A DNA stretch of 19,526 bases from an uncultured Granulosicoccaceae bacterium (lineage in GTDB: Bacteria > Pseudomonadota > Gammaproteobacteria > CALCKW01), in contig CALDHJ010000025.1 of the NCBI GenBank assembly GCA_937941555.1, forward strand, positions 1 to 19,526. The letters are read 5' to 3'. The number at the start of each line of letters is the position of its first letter. Within the stretch, counting starts at the first letter, position 1. Below are positions 7,544 through 16,131 of this stretch, in pieces. Under the pieces are notes generated by a model. The model saw only the letters and a list, made by a program, of their open reading frames with translations, did not search any database and had not been told where the DNA came from. The position numbers and the translations under genes are program-made.

Positions 7544-8578
7544 TCAATCCGTCGCTGAACGAATACCGAGATAGACGCTGTCGGCCCCGTTGCGCCGGGT
7601 GTGCAAAAGACGCTGCCGCCACATGAATTGCGCAGGCGAAAGTTGAATCAGACTCTCCAGCGCCTGCAGAATCTGTCTTGCGAGCTCGGTATCCTGCTCG
7701 GACGGAAAATGCTCAAGCGCAGGCAGGATACGCACTTCGTATCGGTGCAATTTTCTGTTGTAACCACTGTACACCGGCACGGCCGCAGCGCCGGCCAGTC
7801 GGCAGAGCCGGCCTGACCCCGTAACGGCACACATGTCGGTGGCAAAAAGCTCGGCGAACACGCCGTGCTCGGGGCCGAGATCCTCGTCAATCATTTGATA
7901 AAGCTGCCAGCCGCTGCGCATATCGCGCACCAGGCCAATCAACGGATCGTTTCGGGCCGCGAGGTACCCCCCATTTCGACTGCGCAACCGATGAAACAGC
8001 CACTCGAGAACGGGAGATTTGAATCGCCGGTAGTAACCGAGCATCGGCAACATCGACTTCAACCCGTGCGCAGCGTGTTCGAGCGCCACGTTGTGGCACA
8101 CCAACAAGATCGTGGGTTGTTGCCGTTCAGCGCGCTCCCGCAAGAGGTCGAGCCCACTGTACGCCGTCCGCGCGCGCAATTTGGCCAGTGAGCCGAACCA
8201 GAGTGCCGGCAGATCCAGCCACACGCACCACTGCGTAGCACTGTGCTCACGCAGCAGCGTGTCAATCTGTTCGGGTGACTTCTCGGGAAAACAGGCCCGC
8301 ACATTGCGACGAGCCGCCCGGTAGTGGCCGCGCCCCCACCGGTAGTGAACCGCACCAATCGCCGCCGCTATCCGATCACGCAGTCGAACAGGCAGCAACC
8401 ACAACAGACTCAGAACGCCGAGGCCCACCCACACACCCCAATGGCGTGGTGACAGCAGAGGCAATAGGTCCTGTGATTTCGACGCGTGCTGCAACCGCCG
8501 ATGCGGCTTGTCGCGATAGTCTACGGCCGGACACTGCGCACCGGGCTGCCAATCGACCGGCCGACCATCGTCAGTCAT
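7544..8578 (-). CDS. Lysophospholipid acyltransferase family protein (LpxL/HtrB type)
   Basis: Predicted inner-membrane acyltransferase that adds an acyl chain to lipid A or another envelope lipid. The 344-residue protein has one N-terminal membrane helix (about residues 47-64) and the family's catalytic HX4E motif, H162-N-V-A-L-E167. It also has a DEDLGPEHGVFAELFA segment matching the conserved D-x-G...F..F block, and a C-terminal PAQFMWRQRLLHTRR resembling the P-x-QY-W-x-H/R-R-x-x-x-R ending of LpxL. The first 45 residues are a polar extension. The ATG at 8578 overlaps the end of the upstream methyltransferase by eight bases, which fits translational coupling at the end of the ten-gene minus-strand cluster. 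Whether it acts on lipid A, an ornithine lipid or another lipid cannot be told. Confidence 0.85.
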   Translation of the reverse strand: MTDDGRPVDWQPGAQCPAVDYRDKPHRRLQHASKSQDLLPLLSPRHWGVWVGLGVLSLLWLLPVRLRDRIAAAIGAVHYRWGRGHYRAARRNVRACFPEKSPEQIDTLLREHSATQWCVWLDLPALWFGSLAKLRARTAYSGLDLLRERAERQQPTILLVCHNVALEHAAHGLKSMLPMLGYYRRFKSPVLEWLFHRLRSRNGGYLAARNDPLIGLVRDMRSGWQLYQMIDEDLGPEHGVFAELFATDMCAVTGSGRLCRLAGAAAVPVYSGYNRKLHRYEVRILPALEHFPSEQDTELARQILQALESLIQLSPAQFMWRQRLLHTRRNGADSVYLGIRSATD

Positions 8579-9140
8579 CGGACCGGGCCCGCGCAAGCAG
8601 GGTGGCGTAGCCTGATAACGGACCCGCTTCCGGGTCTTCCAAGTATTCGACGACATCGAGTTCGGCGAACAACGCCGGCAATTCGCCCGACGCCAGACGA
8701 TAGTCCGCGCGGCGTGGACCGTGCCCCTGGTAGGCGCCGACGAAAGTCTGATAGAGCAGCAGACCACCAGGTGCCAACGCTGCCGCGATGCGCGCGCACA
8801 AACCGCGTTCGAGAAAACGGCTGACCACGATCAGATCGGCCGCTTCGCAGTCAAATGGGTAGGTCGCGAGATCGGCAACTTGGGTTTCAATGCGCAGGCG
8901 CTCACGTACTTTTCGTATTTGCGCCAGGGCCACATCCGACACATCGATCGCCAGCACATCCAGTCCACGCTCTGCCAGCCAGATCGCATTACCGCCGGCT
9001 CCACACGCGAGATCGAGTGCGAATCCGTGTCGTGGCAGGTACCGTTCAAATTCGATCAAACTCTCGCACACAGTCGGCTCGGCATCGCAGCGCTCGGCAT
9101 GTCGGCGATTCCAGCGCGCGCGCTGAGTTGACTCAGCCAC
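8571..9140 (-). CDS. Class I SAM-dependent methyltransferase (TehB-like)
   Basis: A 189-residue cytoplasmic methyltransferase. It begins with a WNRRHAE segment typical of the TehB/thiopurine methyltransferase-like group, then motif I LDLACGAGGN (residues 42-51), the acidic ribose-binding end of strand 2 (LDVLAIDVS) and a motif near LAPGGLLLYQTF. There is no membrane segment. The start is GTG at 9140, which shares one base with the trkH stop (TAGTG), so the gene is tightly coupled to trkH; its own end overlaps the acyltransferase start by eight bases. The substrate is unknown; a tellurite-resistance role should not be assumed from the resemblance. Confidence 0.82.
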   Translation of the reverse strand: MAESTQRARWNRRHAERCDAEPTVCESLIEFERYLPRHGFALDLACGAGGNAIWLAERGLDVLAIDVSDVALAQIRKVRERLRIETQVADLATYPFDCEAADLIVVSRFLERGLCARIAAALAPGGLLLYQTFVGAYQGHGPRRADYRLASGELPALFAELDVVEYLEDPEAGPLSGYATLLARARSDD

Positions 9141-10588
9141 TACCGACGCCAGAATGCCGGTGTGAACAAGACCAGCAAGGTGAAGATCTCCAGTCGTCCC
9201 ATCAACATGGCAAAGCTCAGCACCAACAATGGGAAGTCACCCAGGGTTGCATAATTGGCTCCGACCTCACTCAATCCCGGGCCGAGATTGTTCATGCTCG
9301 CCACCGCCGCTGAAAAGGCGGTCACATGGTCGAGGCCGGCAGTGAGCAACAGCGCAATGATGAACACGAACACCGCAACATAGGCCGCAAAGAACCCCCA
9401 CACCACTTCCTGCACGCGCGGCGGAATGGCTTTGTGCCCGATCTTGACCACAAGCTTGGCCCGCGGGTGGACGAGCTGGGTGAGCTCGCGCATACCCTGA
9501 CGAAACAGCAACAGCACCCGAATGACTTTCATGCCGCCACCCGTCGAACCGGCACAACCCCCAACGAAACTCGCGCACAGCAAGAGAAACGGCAGCGAGC
9601 CGGGCCAGTTGTAAAAGTCCGTGGTCGTGAACCCGGTGGTCGTTGCGATCGACACGACATGAAATATCCCCTGGCGTAGCGCATCGCTGATCGCGAAGTG
9701 GCCAAAGGCATAGAGCCCGAGGACAACCAGCAGCGACACACCACACAGGAACCAGATGTAACCCGCAAACTCGGCATCTTCCCGATAGGGCCGAAGCCCA
9801 CGACCCCGAACGGCGAGAAAATGCAGACTGAAATTCACGCCGGAGAGCACCATGAACACGATGGCAACCGACTCGACCGCCGGGCTCTGAAAAAAACCAA
9901 GGCTCTCATCGTGCGTACTGAAACCGCCAATGGCCACGGTCGAAAAGGCGTGACCGACAGCGTCAAATGCCTCCATGCCCGCAACATAGTACGCACCGCC
10001 ACACGCCGCCGTCAGCGCAAGGTAGATCAACCAGAGTGCCTTGGCGGTCTGCGCGATACGCGGCGTGAGTTTGCTGTCCTTGTGCGGTCCCGAGGTCTCG
10101 GCCTGATAGAGCTGCATGCCACCAATGCCAAGCATGGGCAGAATGGCGACCGCGAGAACAATGATGCCCATGCCGCCAAGCCATTGCAGCTCCTGTCGAT
10201 AGAACAGCACCGCCTTGGGCAGATAGTCGAGCCCGACAATCACGGTAGCGCCCGTCGTGGTCAGGCCGGAAAACGACTCGAACAGCGACTGCGCCAGGCT
10301 CATGGTCGGGTAGGCAAACATCATGAACGGCAATGCGCCCGCCACACTCAGCACCAACCAGAACAACACCACAATCAGGTAGCCGTCTCGAAGGCGCAGT
10401 GCATTGCGTGCGTGCCGAACCGGAAAAAGCAGACACGCGCCAACGAGCAAAATGACCAGACCAGACCCGACGAAGACATTGACCACTGCCTCGTCATATA
10501 TCACTGCAACAATGGCGGGCGGGATCATGGTGCTGCTGAACAGGCACAGCAGATAGCCGAGCACGCGCTGAATGACCTCACGCTGCAT
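9140..10588 (-). CDS. trkH: Trk potassium uptake system, membrane channel subunit TrkH
   Basis: Inner-membrane channel subunit that takes up K+ with the cytoplasmic TrkA ring. The 482-residue protein is hydrophobic throughout, with about ten to twelve membrane segments. The pore-loop signatures of the TrkH/KtrB family are visible: [37 protein letters not shown] and [12 protein letters not shown]. The family ending (LFTPAFWRR) is present and the length matches the usual 480-485. The ATG at 10588 has a strong ribosome site (AGGGGA, 10594-10599) five bases upstream. It lies 30 bases downstream of trkA, confirming the pair. Confidence 0.96.
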   Translation of the reverse strand: MQREVIQRVLGYLLCLFSSTMIPPAIVAVIYDEAVVNVFVGSGLVILLVGACLLFPVRHARNALRLRDGYLIVVLFWLVLSVAGALPFMMFAYPTMSLAQSLFESFSGLTTTGATVIVGLDYLPKAVLFYRQELQWLGGMGIIVLAVAILPMLGIGGMQLYQAETSGPHKDSKLTPRIAQTAKALWLIYLALTAACGGAYYVAGMEAFDAVGHAFSTVAIGGFSTHDESLGFFQSPAVESVAIVFMVLSGVNFSLHFLAVRGRGLRPYREDAEFAGYIWFLCGVSLLVVLGLYAFGHFAISDALRQGIFHVVSIATTTGFTTTDFYNWPGSLPFLLLCASFVGGCAGSTGGGMKVIRVLLLFRQGMRELTQLVHPRAKLVVKIGHKAIPPRVQEVVWGFFAAYVAVFVFIIALLLTAGLDHVTAFSAAVASMNNLGPGLSEVGANYATLGDFPLLVLSFAMLMGRLEIFTLLVLFTPAFWRR

Positions 10589-10618
10589 GGCTGTCCCCTG
10601 CCGAACCTGGGCGCAGCA

Positions 10619-11989
10619 TCAGATGAACGTCGCCTTGACTTGACACAACCGCTCGATGTCCGGAATACGTTTCTTGTCGCTGACAAAAAAGATCAGGTGA
10701 TCACCGGCCTCGATCACGATGTCATGGTGTGCCATCAACACGGAATCGCCTCGCACGATTGCCCCGATGGTGCTGTGCAATGGCAGATCGACCTCATCGA
10801 CCCGGCGGCCTACCAGGCGCGAGGTTTTCTTGTCACCGGTCGCAATCGCTTCGATGACCTCCGCGACCCCACGACGCAGCGAGTGCACGGCTTCGACATT
10901 GCCGCGCCGGACATGGGTCAGCAAGTGGCCGATGGTGATCTGATGCGGCGACACTGCCACGTCGATCATGCTGGTCGGGATGAGCTCGGAATAGGCCACG
11001 CGGTTCACCAGTGACATCACCTTGCCCGCCCCCCGGTCCTTGGCCAGGATGGCGGAGAGAATATTGGCCTCGTCGTCGTTTGTCAGCGCACAGAACACAT
11101 CCATGTCCTGGATGTTTTCTTCGACGATCAGTTCCACATCGGCCGCATCACCCTGGAGCACCATGCAATCGAGCTCACTCGCCAGGAATTCGGCGCGTTT
11201 GGGATCGCGCTCGATGACTTTGACGCGATACGCGTGCTGCAACCGGTTCGCCAGTTGAAATCCGATGTTTCCGCCGCCCGCAATCATCACGTGCCGGTTG
11301 GGTTGCATGCGGGCGCGCATTTCCTCCATGACCGATGACGCATGCGCGCGGGCGGCGAGGAAAAAAACCTCGTCGTCCGGCTCGATCGTGGTATCGCCAG
11401 TGGGAATGATGGCGTGATCACCGCGGTAGATCGCCAGCACCCGGCTGTCGACATCGGGCAGATGATCGCGCAAGGCACGCAAGCGATGACCGACGAGCCG
11501 CCCACCGCGTTCAGCGCGCACGCCGATCAAGCGCAATTTGCCTTCGGCAAAATCAATTGCCTGCAAGGCGCCCGGCAATTCGATAAGGCGTTCAACGTGC
11601 AAGGTCACCAGCTGCTCGGGACTGATCAGATAGTCAACCGGAATGTGGTCGGCGTGAAACAGAGCTTCGACGTTGCGGTAGGCGTTGTGCCGAACCCGCG
11701 CGATCTTGGTCGGTGTGCGAAACACCGTGTAGGCGATCTGGCAGGCCATCATGTTGACCTCATCAGCGCTCGTACATGCGATCAGCAGGTCGGCGTCGTC
11801 CGCGCCCGCGCGGCGCAGAATCTCCGGATGAGACGCTTCCCCGTGCACCGTACGCAAATCGAGCCGGGATTGCATTTCCCGCAGCACGTCTGCGTTCGTG
11901 TCGACGATCGTGACATCGTTGTCCTCGTCTGCGAGGTTTCGCGCGACCGCGGTTCCGACCTGCCCCGCACCCAGAATGATGATTTTCAT
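10619..11989 (-). CDS. trkA: Trk potassium transporter NAD-binding regulatory protein TrkA
   Basis: Cytoplasmic, peripheral-membrane regulator that binds NAD(H) or ATP and gates TrkH. The 456-residue protein shows the typical duplicated RCK layout. The first Rossmann fold starts at once with IILGAGQVG (G7, G9, G12) and ends its second strand in an acidic residue (TIVDTN). A TrkA-C domain follows at about 140-215. The second Rossmann fold begins with IAGGGNIG (G238, G240, G243), followed by the second TrkA-C domain to the C-terminus. Length matches E. coli TrkA (458). The gap from ntrX is only eight bases, and an AGG lies about eight bases before the ATG. Confidence 0.96.
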   Translation of the reverse strand: MKIIILGAGQVGTAVARNLADEDNDVTIVDTNADVLREMQSRLDLRTVHGEASHPEILRRAGADDADLLIACTSADEVNMMACQIAYTVFRTPTKIARVRHNAYRNVEALFHADHIPVDYLISPEQLVTLHVERLIELPGALQAIDFAEGKLRLIGVRAERGGRLVGHRLRALRDHLPDVDSRVLAIYRGDHAIIPTGDTTIEPDDEVFFLAARAHASSVMEEMRARMQPNRHVMIAGGGNIGFQLANRLQHAYRVKVIERDPKRAEFLASELDCMVLQGDAADVELIVEENIQDMDVFCALTNDDEANILSAILAKDRGAGKVMSLVNRVAYSELIPTSMIDVAVSPHQITIGHLLTHVRRGNVEAVHSLRRGVAEVIEAIATGDKKTSRLVGRRVDEVDLPLHSTIGAIVRGDSVLMAHHDIVIEAGDHLIFFVSDKKRIPDIERLCQVKATFI

Positions 11990-11997
11990 GTCAGGCC

Positions 11998-13371
11998 TCA
12001 GTCACTCGCCCGTTTTGTCTCGATACCGAGGCTGCGAAGCTTGCGGTAGAGGTGTGTGCGCTCCATCCCAACCCGGCTGGCGAGATCCCCCATTCGGCCA
12101 TCCACATCAACCAGTTGGCGAGCGAGATACACCCGTTCGAATTCAGCCCGAGCCTCCCGCAGCGGAAGATGAAGAGGCAGTCGGAACAAATCCCCCTCAG
12201 GACCCGAGTGCGGCGTCGCGTCCGCCACATTTTCCAACGCCGCGTCAACTTCATCAACAGAGACTTCCGGTCCATCAGACAGGATCAACAAACGCTTGAT
12301 GAAGTTCAGCAACTGCACCAGATCACCTGGCCAGTCGGCGTGCCGCAAACGGTTTTTCGCCGCCACACCGAGGTGTCGGTATCCGAGGTTCTCGTTCTCG
12401 ACAAGGTAGTCGATGTGCGACTCGACCACAGCAGGGATGTCTTCCTTGTGTTCTGACAACGGACGTGTCCGGATCGGCACCACATTCAACCGGTAGAACA
12501 AGTCTTCGATCACACCGGGACCATCAAGTTGCGCATCGCCGTCGGTTGATGCCACCACGCGCGCATCGAGCGACAAGGTACCGGTGCCACCAACACGGTG
12601 GAAACTGCCCGAGGCCAGACACGCATCGAGCTGTTTCTGCGCAGCGGCGGGCAACTCGAAAACATCTTGAAGGAACAGCGTGCCGCCGCCGGCTTGTTCG
12701 ATCAGACCGACGGTTTGCTCGCCAGCGTGCTCACCGCCGAAGAGTTCTACGGCAGCCGTGCGGGGATCGAGCGCGTCACAGCGCACGATGACATAGGGTT
12801 TTCCGTATCGCTCGCCGTCAATGTGCAGCCGTTGCGCGATCTGGTGCTTGAGCGAACCCGCCGGACCACTGATCAGCACCGGCGCCGCTGTCGAGACGAC
12901 TTTCGGCAACTGCTCGCGCATCTCACGGCTGTATTCGCTGTTGCCCACCCACTCGATCGGCTTTGGCTGCACACAAGCGTCGGTTTGGGGAGTGATCCTG
13001 CTCCAGGATTGAAGCGATTTATCTACCGTGCGCAACAGTTTCTGCAACGACAGTGGCTTCTCGACAAAATCCACAGCACCGAGACGGGTCGCCTCGACTG
13101 CTGTCTCCACAGTACCGTGACCGGACATCATCACCACCGGGCATTCAAGTGCACCGTGCGCTTGCCAATTCGCGAGCAGCGTGATGCCGTCTTCGTCTGG
13201 CATCCAGACATCAAGCAGAACGAGATCGGGATTGATGCTGTCTCGCAGTTGCGTTGCCGTTGCCGCGTTCTCGGCGGTGGTCACGACATAGCCTTCGTCG
13301 ATCAGGATTTCCTGCACTGTTTCGCGGATATCAGGCTCATCGTCGACCACCAGAATGGACTTAGCCGTCAT
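11998..13371 (-). CDS. ntrX: NtrX-like response regulator with degenerate AAA+ domain
   Basis: Probable partner of the NtrY-like kinase. The receiver domain is intact: acidic pocket D10, D11, phospho-acceptor D54 (LVLLDVWMPD), S83 and K105. The central domain (about 140-365) is clearly of the sigma-54 activator type but decayed. The P-loop reads GPAGSLKH (169-176) against the usual GESGTGKE. The GAFTGA loop that contacts sigma-54 is missing (ELFGGEHAGEQTVGL), and Walker B reads TLFLQD instead of TLFLDE. The DLFYRLNV segment is kept. A Fis-type helix-turn-helix ends the 457 residues (GDLASRVGMERTHLYRKLRSLG). It probably binds DNA in a phosphorylation-dependent way without activating sigma-54. 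NtrX proteins of some other proteobacteria also lack GAFTGA. Its ATG overlaps the end of ntrY by 11 bases. Confidence 0.88.
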   Translation of the reverse strand: MTAKSILVVDDEPDIRETVQEILIDEGYVVTTAENAATATQLRDSINPDLVLLDVWMPDEDGITLLANWQAHGALECPVVMMSGHGTVETAVEATRLGAVDFVEKPLSLQKLLRTVDKSLQSWSRITPQTDACVQPKPIEWVGNSEYSREMREQLPKVVSTAAPVLISGPAGSLKHQIAQRLHIDGERYGKPYVIVRCDALDPRTAAVELFGGEHAGEQTVGLIEQAGGGTLFLQDVFELPAAAQKQLDACLASGSFHRVGGTGTLSLDARVVASTDGDAQLDGPGVIEDLFYRLNVVPIRTRPLSEHKEDIPAVVESHIDYLVENENLGYRHLGVAAKNRLRHADWPGDLVQLLNFIKRLLILSDGPEVSVDEVDAALENVADATPHSGPEGDLFRLPLHLPLREARAEFERVYLARQLVDVDGRMGDLASRVGMERTHLYRKLRSLGIETKRASD

Positions 13372-15544
13372 GCGTCTTCTCCAGGGAAGGAAGCAGCGGA
13401 AAACGCAGTGAGATCACAGCCCCACCCGTGTCCGCGTTGCCCAACTCGATATCACCGTCATGTTCAGTCACGATCTGTTTGACGATGGCAAGACCGAGGC
13501 CGGTGCCGCGGGTCTTGCCCGTGACGTAGGGTTCGAAAATGCGGTCGATGCGCCCGAGATCAAATCCCGGACCGTGATCACGCAACCGCAACATCACCGA
13601 TGACTGGTCATCGGTAACAGATAAGCTCAGTTCCACACGCGAATGCGCCATATCCTCCTGCGCTTCGAGTGCATTCTTGATGATGTTGTGCAGCAATTGT
13701 CGCAACCGGCCTTCGTCGCCGTTGATGCGAGGCAGATTCTCGGGCGCCGTCATTTCGATCGAGCGACCGGACGGTACGCCGCGGTAGAGCTCGACGACAT
13801 CTTCGAGCAAGAAGCCCAGATCGACGTCGGTGAAATGCAAGGCCGGGGTATCCGCGTACTCGGCGAAGGCCTTGACCATGGATTTCATGCTCTCGACCTG
13901 CTCGACTATGGTGCGTGTGGCGCGATCGAGCACCCGCGCGTCGTCGCCCAGCGTTTCCATATAGCGATGCCGCAACCGCTCTGCAGAGAGCTGGATCGGC
14001 GTCAGCGGATTCTTGATCTCGTGTGCGAGGCGACGTGCCACTTCACTCCAGGCGGCATCCCGCTCCGCGCGGATGATCGGCGAAATGTCATCCACGACCA
14101 AAACGTGTCCGCCTTCGGCCACGTCCATTTTCGCGCCGCGACACACCAGTGTGCGTGTGCCTCGCGCCGTCGGCAGATCGATGTTTTCCTGCCAGGTCGC
14201 CTCCCCCACTGCGAGGTGCGGTAACGCCGCTCTCGCAAGCGAGGCATAGGCACCGTTGCCGGTCACGGCATCGCGCATGTTCATGCCGATGATCTCGTCA
14301 GGGTCGTGTCCGAGCATGGTGACGCCCGCGGTGTTGATGGTGCGCGGGCGCGCCTGATCATCCAGCGTCAACACACCGGTCGAGATACGGCCGACCACGG
14401 CTTGCAAAAAGGCCCGTTGCTGTTCGACTTCGGCCTGGCTGCGGTCGGCGTCGTCTCGAGCAGTCTTGAGCTGCGACACCATTTCGTTGAAGGAATTGAC
14501 GAGGAAGCCGAGCTCGTCGCGCCCACCAGGCGGGAGGCGCTGACTGAAATCGCCCTGGCTCACCGCAAGCGTTCCCTGAGCGAGATTGTGCACCGGACGC
14601 ATCAGCGAACGCGCGAGGCGAAACGCGATCCAGATCGCGGCCAGAACCGACAGGGCAAGGATCAAAGACAGTGTCACCACAAAGCTGAATTTCAGCGGCT
14701 CGCGCATGAACGTCAGCTGCTGGTACCGCTGAAAGGTCGACTGCACTTCCTCACCGAGCTGCCGGCGCCGCGCATCGAGTGTGAAACGGGCTTCCAACAC
14801 GTGAATATCGCGCATCGGCTGGGTGTCGAGAAAGGGCGTCAGAACCAGGATCATGAGCCCGTCGCGCTCGCTTTCTTCGATCTCTACAACCGTATCGCCC
14901 GAGAGCACTTGAGCCACCACGCTGGCACCGAGCCCACTGCTCGGAAAACCGAACCCGTCGCTGGCCGACAACACGAGTCCGCCCTGTCGGCCGCGCAGAT
15001 TGAGCTCGTAAGCGTTGAACGCACCCAGTGCGCCGCTCAACGCGGGCACCAGTTCCTCGGTTTCGACTTCCGCAAGGCGTCGGCTGATCTGGGTCGCACG
15101 GCGCTGAATCTCCCGGATTTCATCGCCGATTGCCTCTCGGCTGAGAACCAGCGCGCTGTCGAGCGCTTGTTCGACCTGAACATTGAACCAACTGTCGATG
15201 CCCGAGCGCAGAAAGCGCACGGAGAATACATAAATGATCGAGACCGGGATCAGGGCCGTGAGCGTCAGCAGAATCACCAGGCGAACAGTCAGCCGCGAAC
15301 CTGCCACGCCCGAACGCAGGTCGCCAAACAAGCGCCAGGCGTTGACCGCCACCATCCAGAACACCACCAGCGTCAGAATCGCATCGATGATCAGCAGGTA
15401 GTCATTTACACGACCGAAGCGTTCGAGGTTGTCGGCACTGTTGCCAAGCAAGTACAACGAGACCAGCACGGCGGTGAACACCGCCACCATCAACCAGGTG
15501 CCGGTGTCACTGTCGCGCGAAAAGAATTTCAGCGGAGCGGCCAC
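13361..15544 (-). CDS. ntrY: NtrY-like membrane sensor histidine kinase
   Basis: Inner-membrane kinase of 727 residues. Membrane helices lie near 17-34, 49-70, 87-111 and 287-308; the stretch 112-286 should be periplasmic. A HAMP domain follows (about 309-361), then a coiled linker, a PAS domain (about 375-490), the H-box VARRLAHEIKNPLTP with phospho-accepting His508, and an ATPase domain with N box HNIIKNALEA (N624), G1 box DHGPGF and G2 box GTGLGLAIVK. This order is that of the NtrY family. GTG at 15544 is chosen because GGGGAG sits five bases upstream; an upstream GTG at 15571 would add nine residues but has no ribosome site. It overlaps the DUF4390 gene by 16 bases and ntrX by 11, so all three are probably translated together. 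Confidence 0.92.
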   Translation of the reverse strand: MAAPLKFFSRDSDTGTWLMVAVFTAVLVSLYLLGNSADNLERFGRVNDYLLIIDAILTLVVFWMVAVNAWRLFGDLRSGVAGSRLTVRLVILLTLTALIPVSIIYVFSVRFLRSGIDSWFNVQVEQALDSALVLSREAIGDEIREIQRRATQISRRLAEVETEELVPALSGALGAFNAYELNLRGRQGGLVLSASDGFGFPSSGLGASVVAQVLSGDTVVEIEESERDGLMILVLTPFLDTQPMRDIHVLEARFTLDARRRQLGEEVQSTFQRYQQLTFMREPLKFSFVVTLSLILALSVLAAIWIAFRLARSLMRPVHNLAQGTLAVSQGDFSQRLPPGGRDELGFLVNSFNEMVSQLKTARDDADRSQAEVEQQRAFLQAVVGRISTGVLTLDDQARPRTINTAGVTMLGHDPDEIIGMNMRDAVTGNGAYASLARAALPHLAVGEATWQENIDLPTARGTRTLVCRGAKMDVAEGGHVLVVDDISPIIRAERDAAWSEVARRLAHEIKNPLTPIQLSAERLRHRYMETLGDDARVLDRATRTIVEQVESMKSMVKAFAEYADTPALHFTDVDLGFLLEDVVELYRGVPSGRSIEMTAPENLPRINGDEGRLRQLLHNIIKNALEAQEDMAHSRVELSLSVTDDQSSVMLRLRDHGPGFDLGRIDRIFEPYVTGKTRGTGLGLAIVKQIVTEHDGDIELGNADTGGAVISLRFPLLPSLEKTHDG

Positions 15545-16131
15545 GTCTGCTCCCCGTTGTCGAGTTGCCACGCACGCGAGAAATAGGCTTGCGTGCGCAG
15601 CGGGCCGGGCAAGGCGTCGAGATCGAGCTGAACGCGCATGACCCCGTAATAGCGCCCACGGCCTGACAGTTGATCCTCCGAAATCAACACCACGTCGCGC
15701 AGCTGTGCCACGGCGTCCAGCGCACTGTCGAGATCGCTGAAGCTGGCACGCTGACCCGAATTCAGTCGCTCGAGCCGATAACTGCGCGTCAGGTCCTGAT
15801 AGCTGAGCCGCACCGGAATCTGATAGCGCCGCAGTGTCTTGTCGGGCCAGAAGTTGCGCTGCCGGATGACGTCGATCTCGACATCGAATTCAAGTGCCAC
15901 CCCGCTTTGCAACGCGGCGCGGGACAAACCGCTGAGCCGAACCGAAACGTCACTCTCAAGTAATACATTGCCGTCGATCACGTAAGACACAAGCGACCGG
16001 TATTCGATGCGGCCATCCTGAGCGTGCGCGGGCCCGACCAACAGCAGACTCGCCAGACACACGGACACCAGCACAAGCCAAACGCGGCAAGCATCTGGAA
16101 AACGGCTGGCTGGGTCTGATTCGTGTGTCAC
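15529..16131 (-). CDS. DUF4390-domain secreted protein
   Basis: A 200-residue exported protein of unknown function. The N-terminus has a signal peptide with hydrophobic core VWLVLVSVCLASLLLVG and probable cleavage after AHA (residue 37). The mature part contains segments typical of DUF4390: SYVIDGNVLLESDVSVRLS, then VALEFDVEIDVIRQR, and a C-terminal YFSRAWQLDNGEQTWPLR. The start is GTG at 16131, which overlaps the rsmB stop as GTGA; a longer reading from 16185 would put 18 extra residues before the signal peptide. It lies directly before ntrY and overlaps it by 16 bases. A role near the periplasmic sensor part of NtrY is an inference from position only. Confidence 0.82.
   Translation of the reverse strand: MTHESDPASRFPDACRVWLVLVSVCLASLLLVGPAHAQDGRIEYRSLVSYVIDGNVLLESDVSVRLSGLSRAALQSGVALEFDVEIDVIRQRNFWPDKTLRRYQIPVRLSYQDLTRSYRLERLNSGQRASFSDLDSALDAVAQLRDVVLISEDQLSGRGRYYGVMRVQLDLDALPGPLRTQAYFSRAWQLDNGEQTWPLR
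15542..15555 (-). promoter_or_regulatory. Ribosome binding site deciding the ntrY start
   Basis: On the minus strand GGGGAG (15550-15555) stands five bases before GTG (15542-15544). The alternative GTG 27 bases upstream has no purine-rich site. This places the kinase start inside the last codons of the DUF4390 gene. Confidence 0.6.

Noticed and set aside
8571..9140. Assigning the small methyltransferase as tellurite resistance protein TehB
   Set aside because: Only fold-level motifs are seen; gene context points elsewhere and the name would overstate the evidence.
9698..11014. Plus-strand open frame of 438 codons opposite trkH and trkA
   Set aside because: Rich in His, Arg, Gln and Asp with no domain, and it spans the junction of two well-supported minus-strand genes.
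14306..15586. Plus-strand open frame of 426 codons opposite ntrY
   Set aside because: Antisense to the NtrY-like kinase, whose TM, HAMP, PAS, H-box and ATPase motifs are all in place; composition is typical of a shadow frame.
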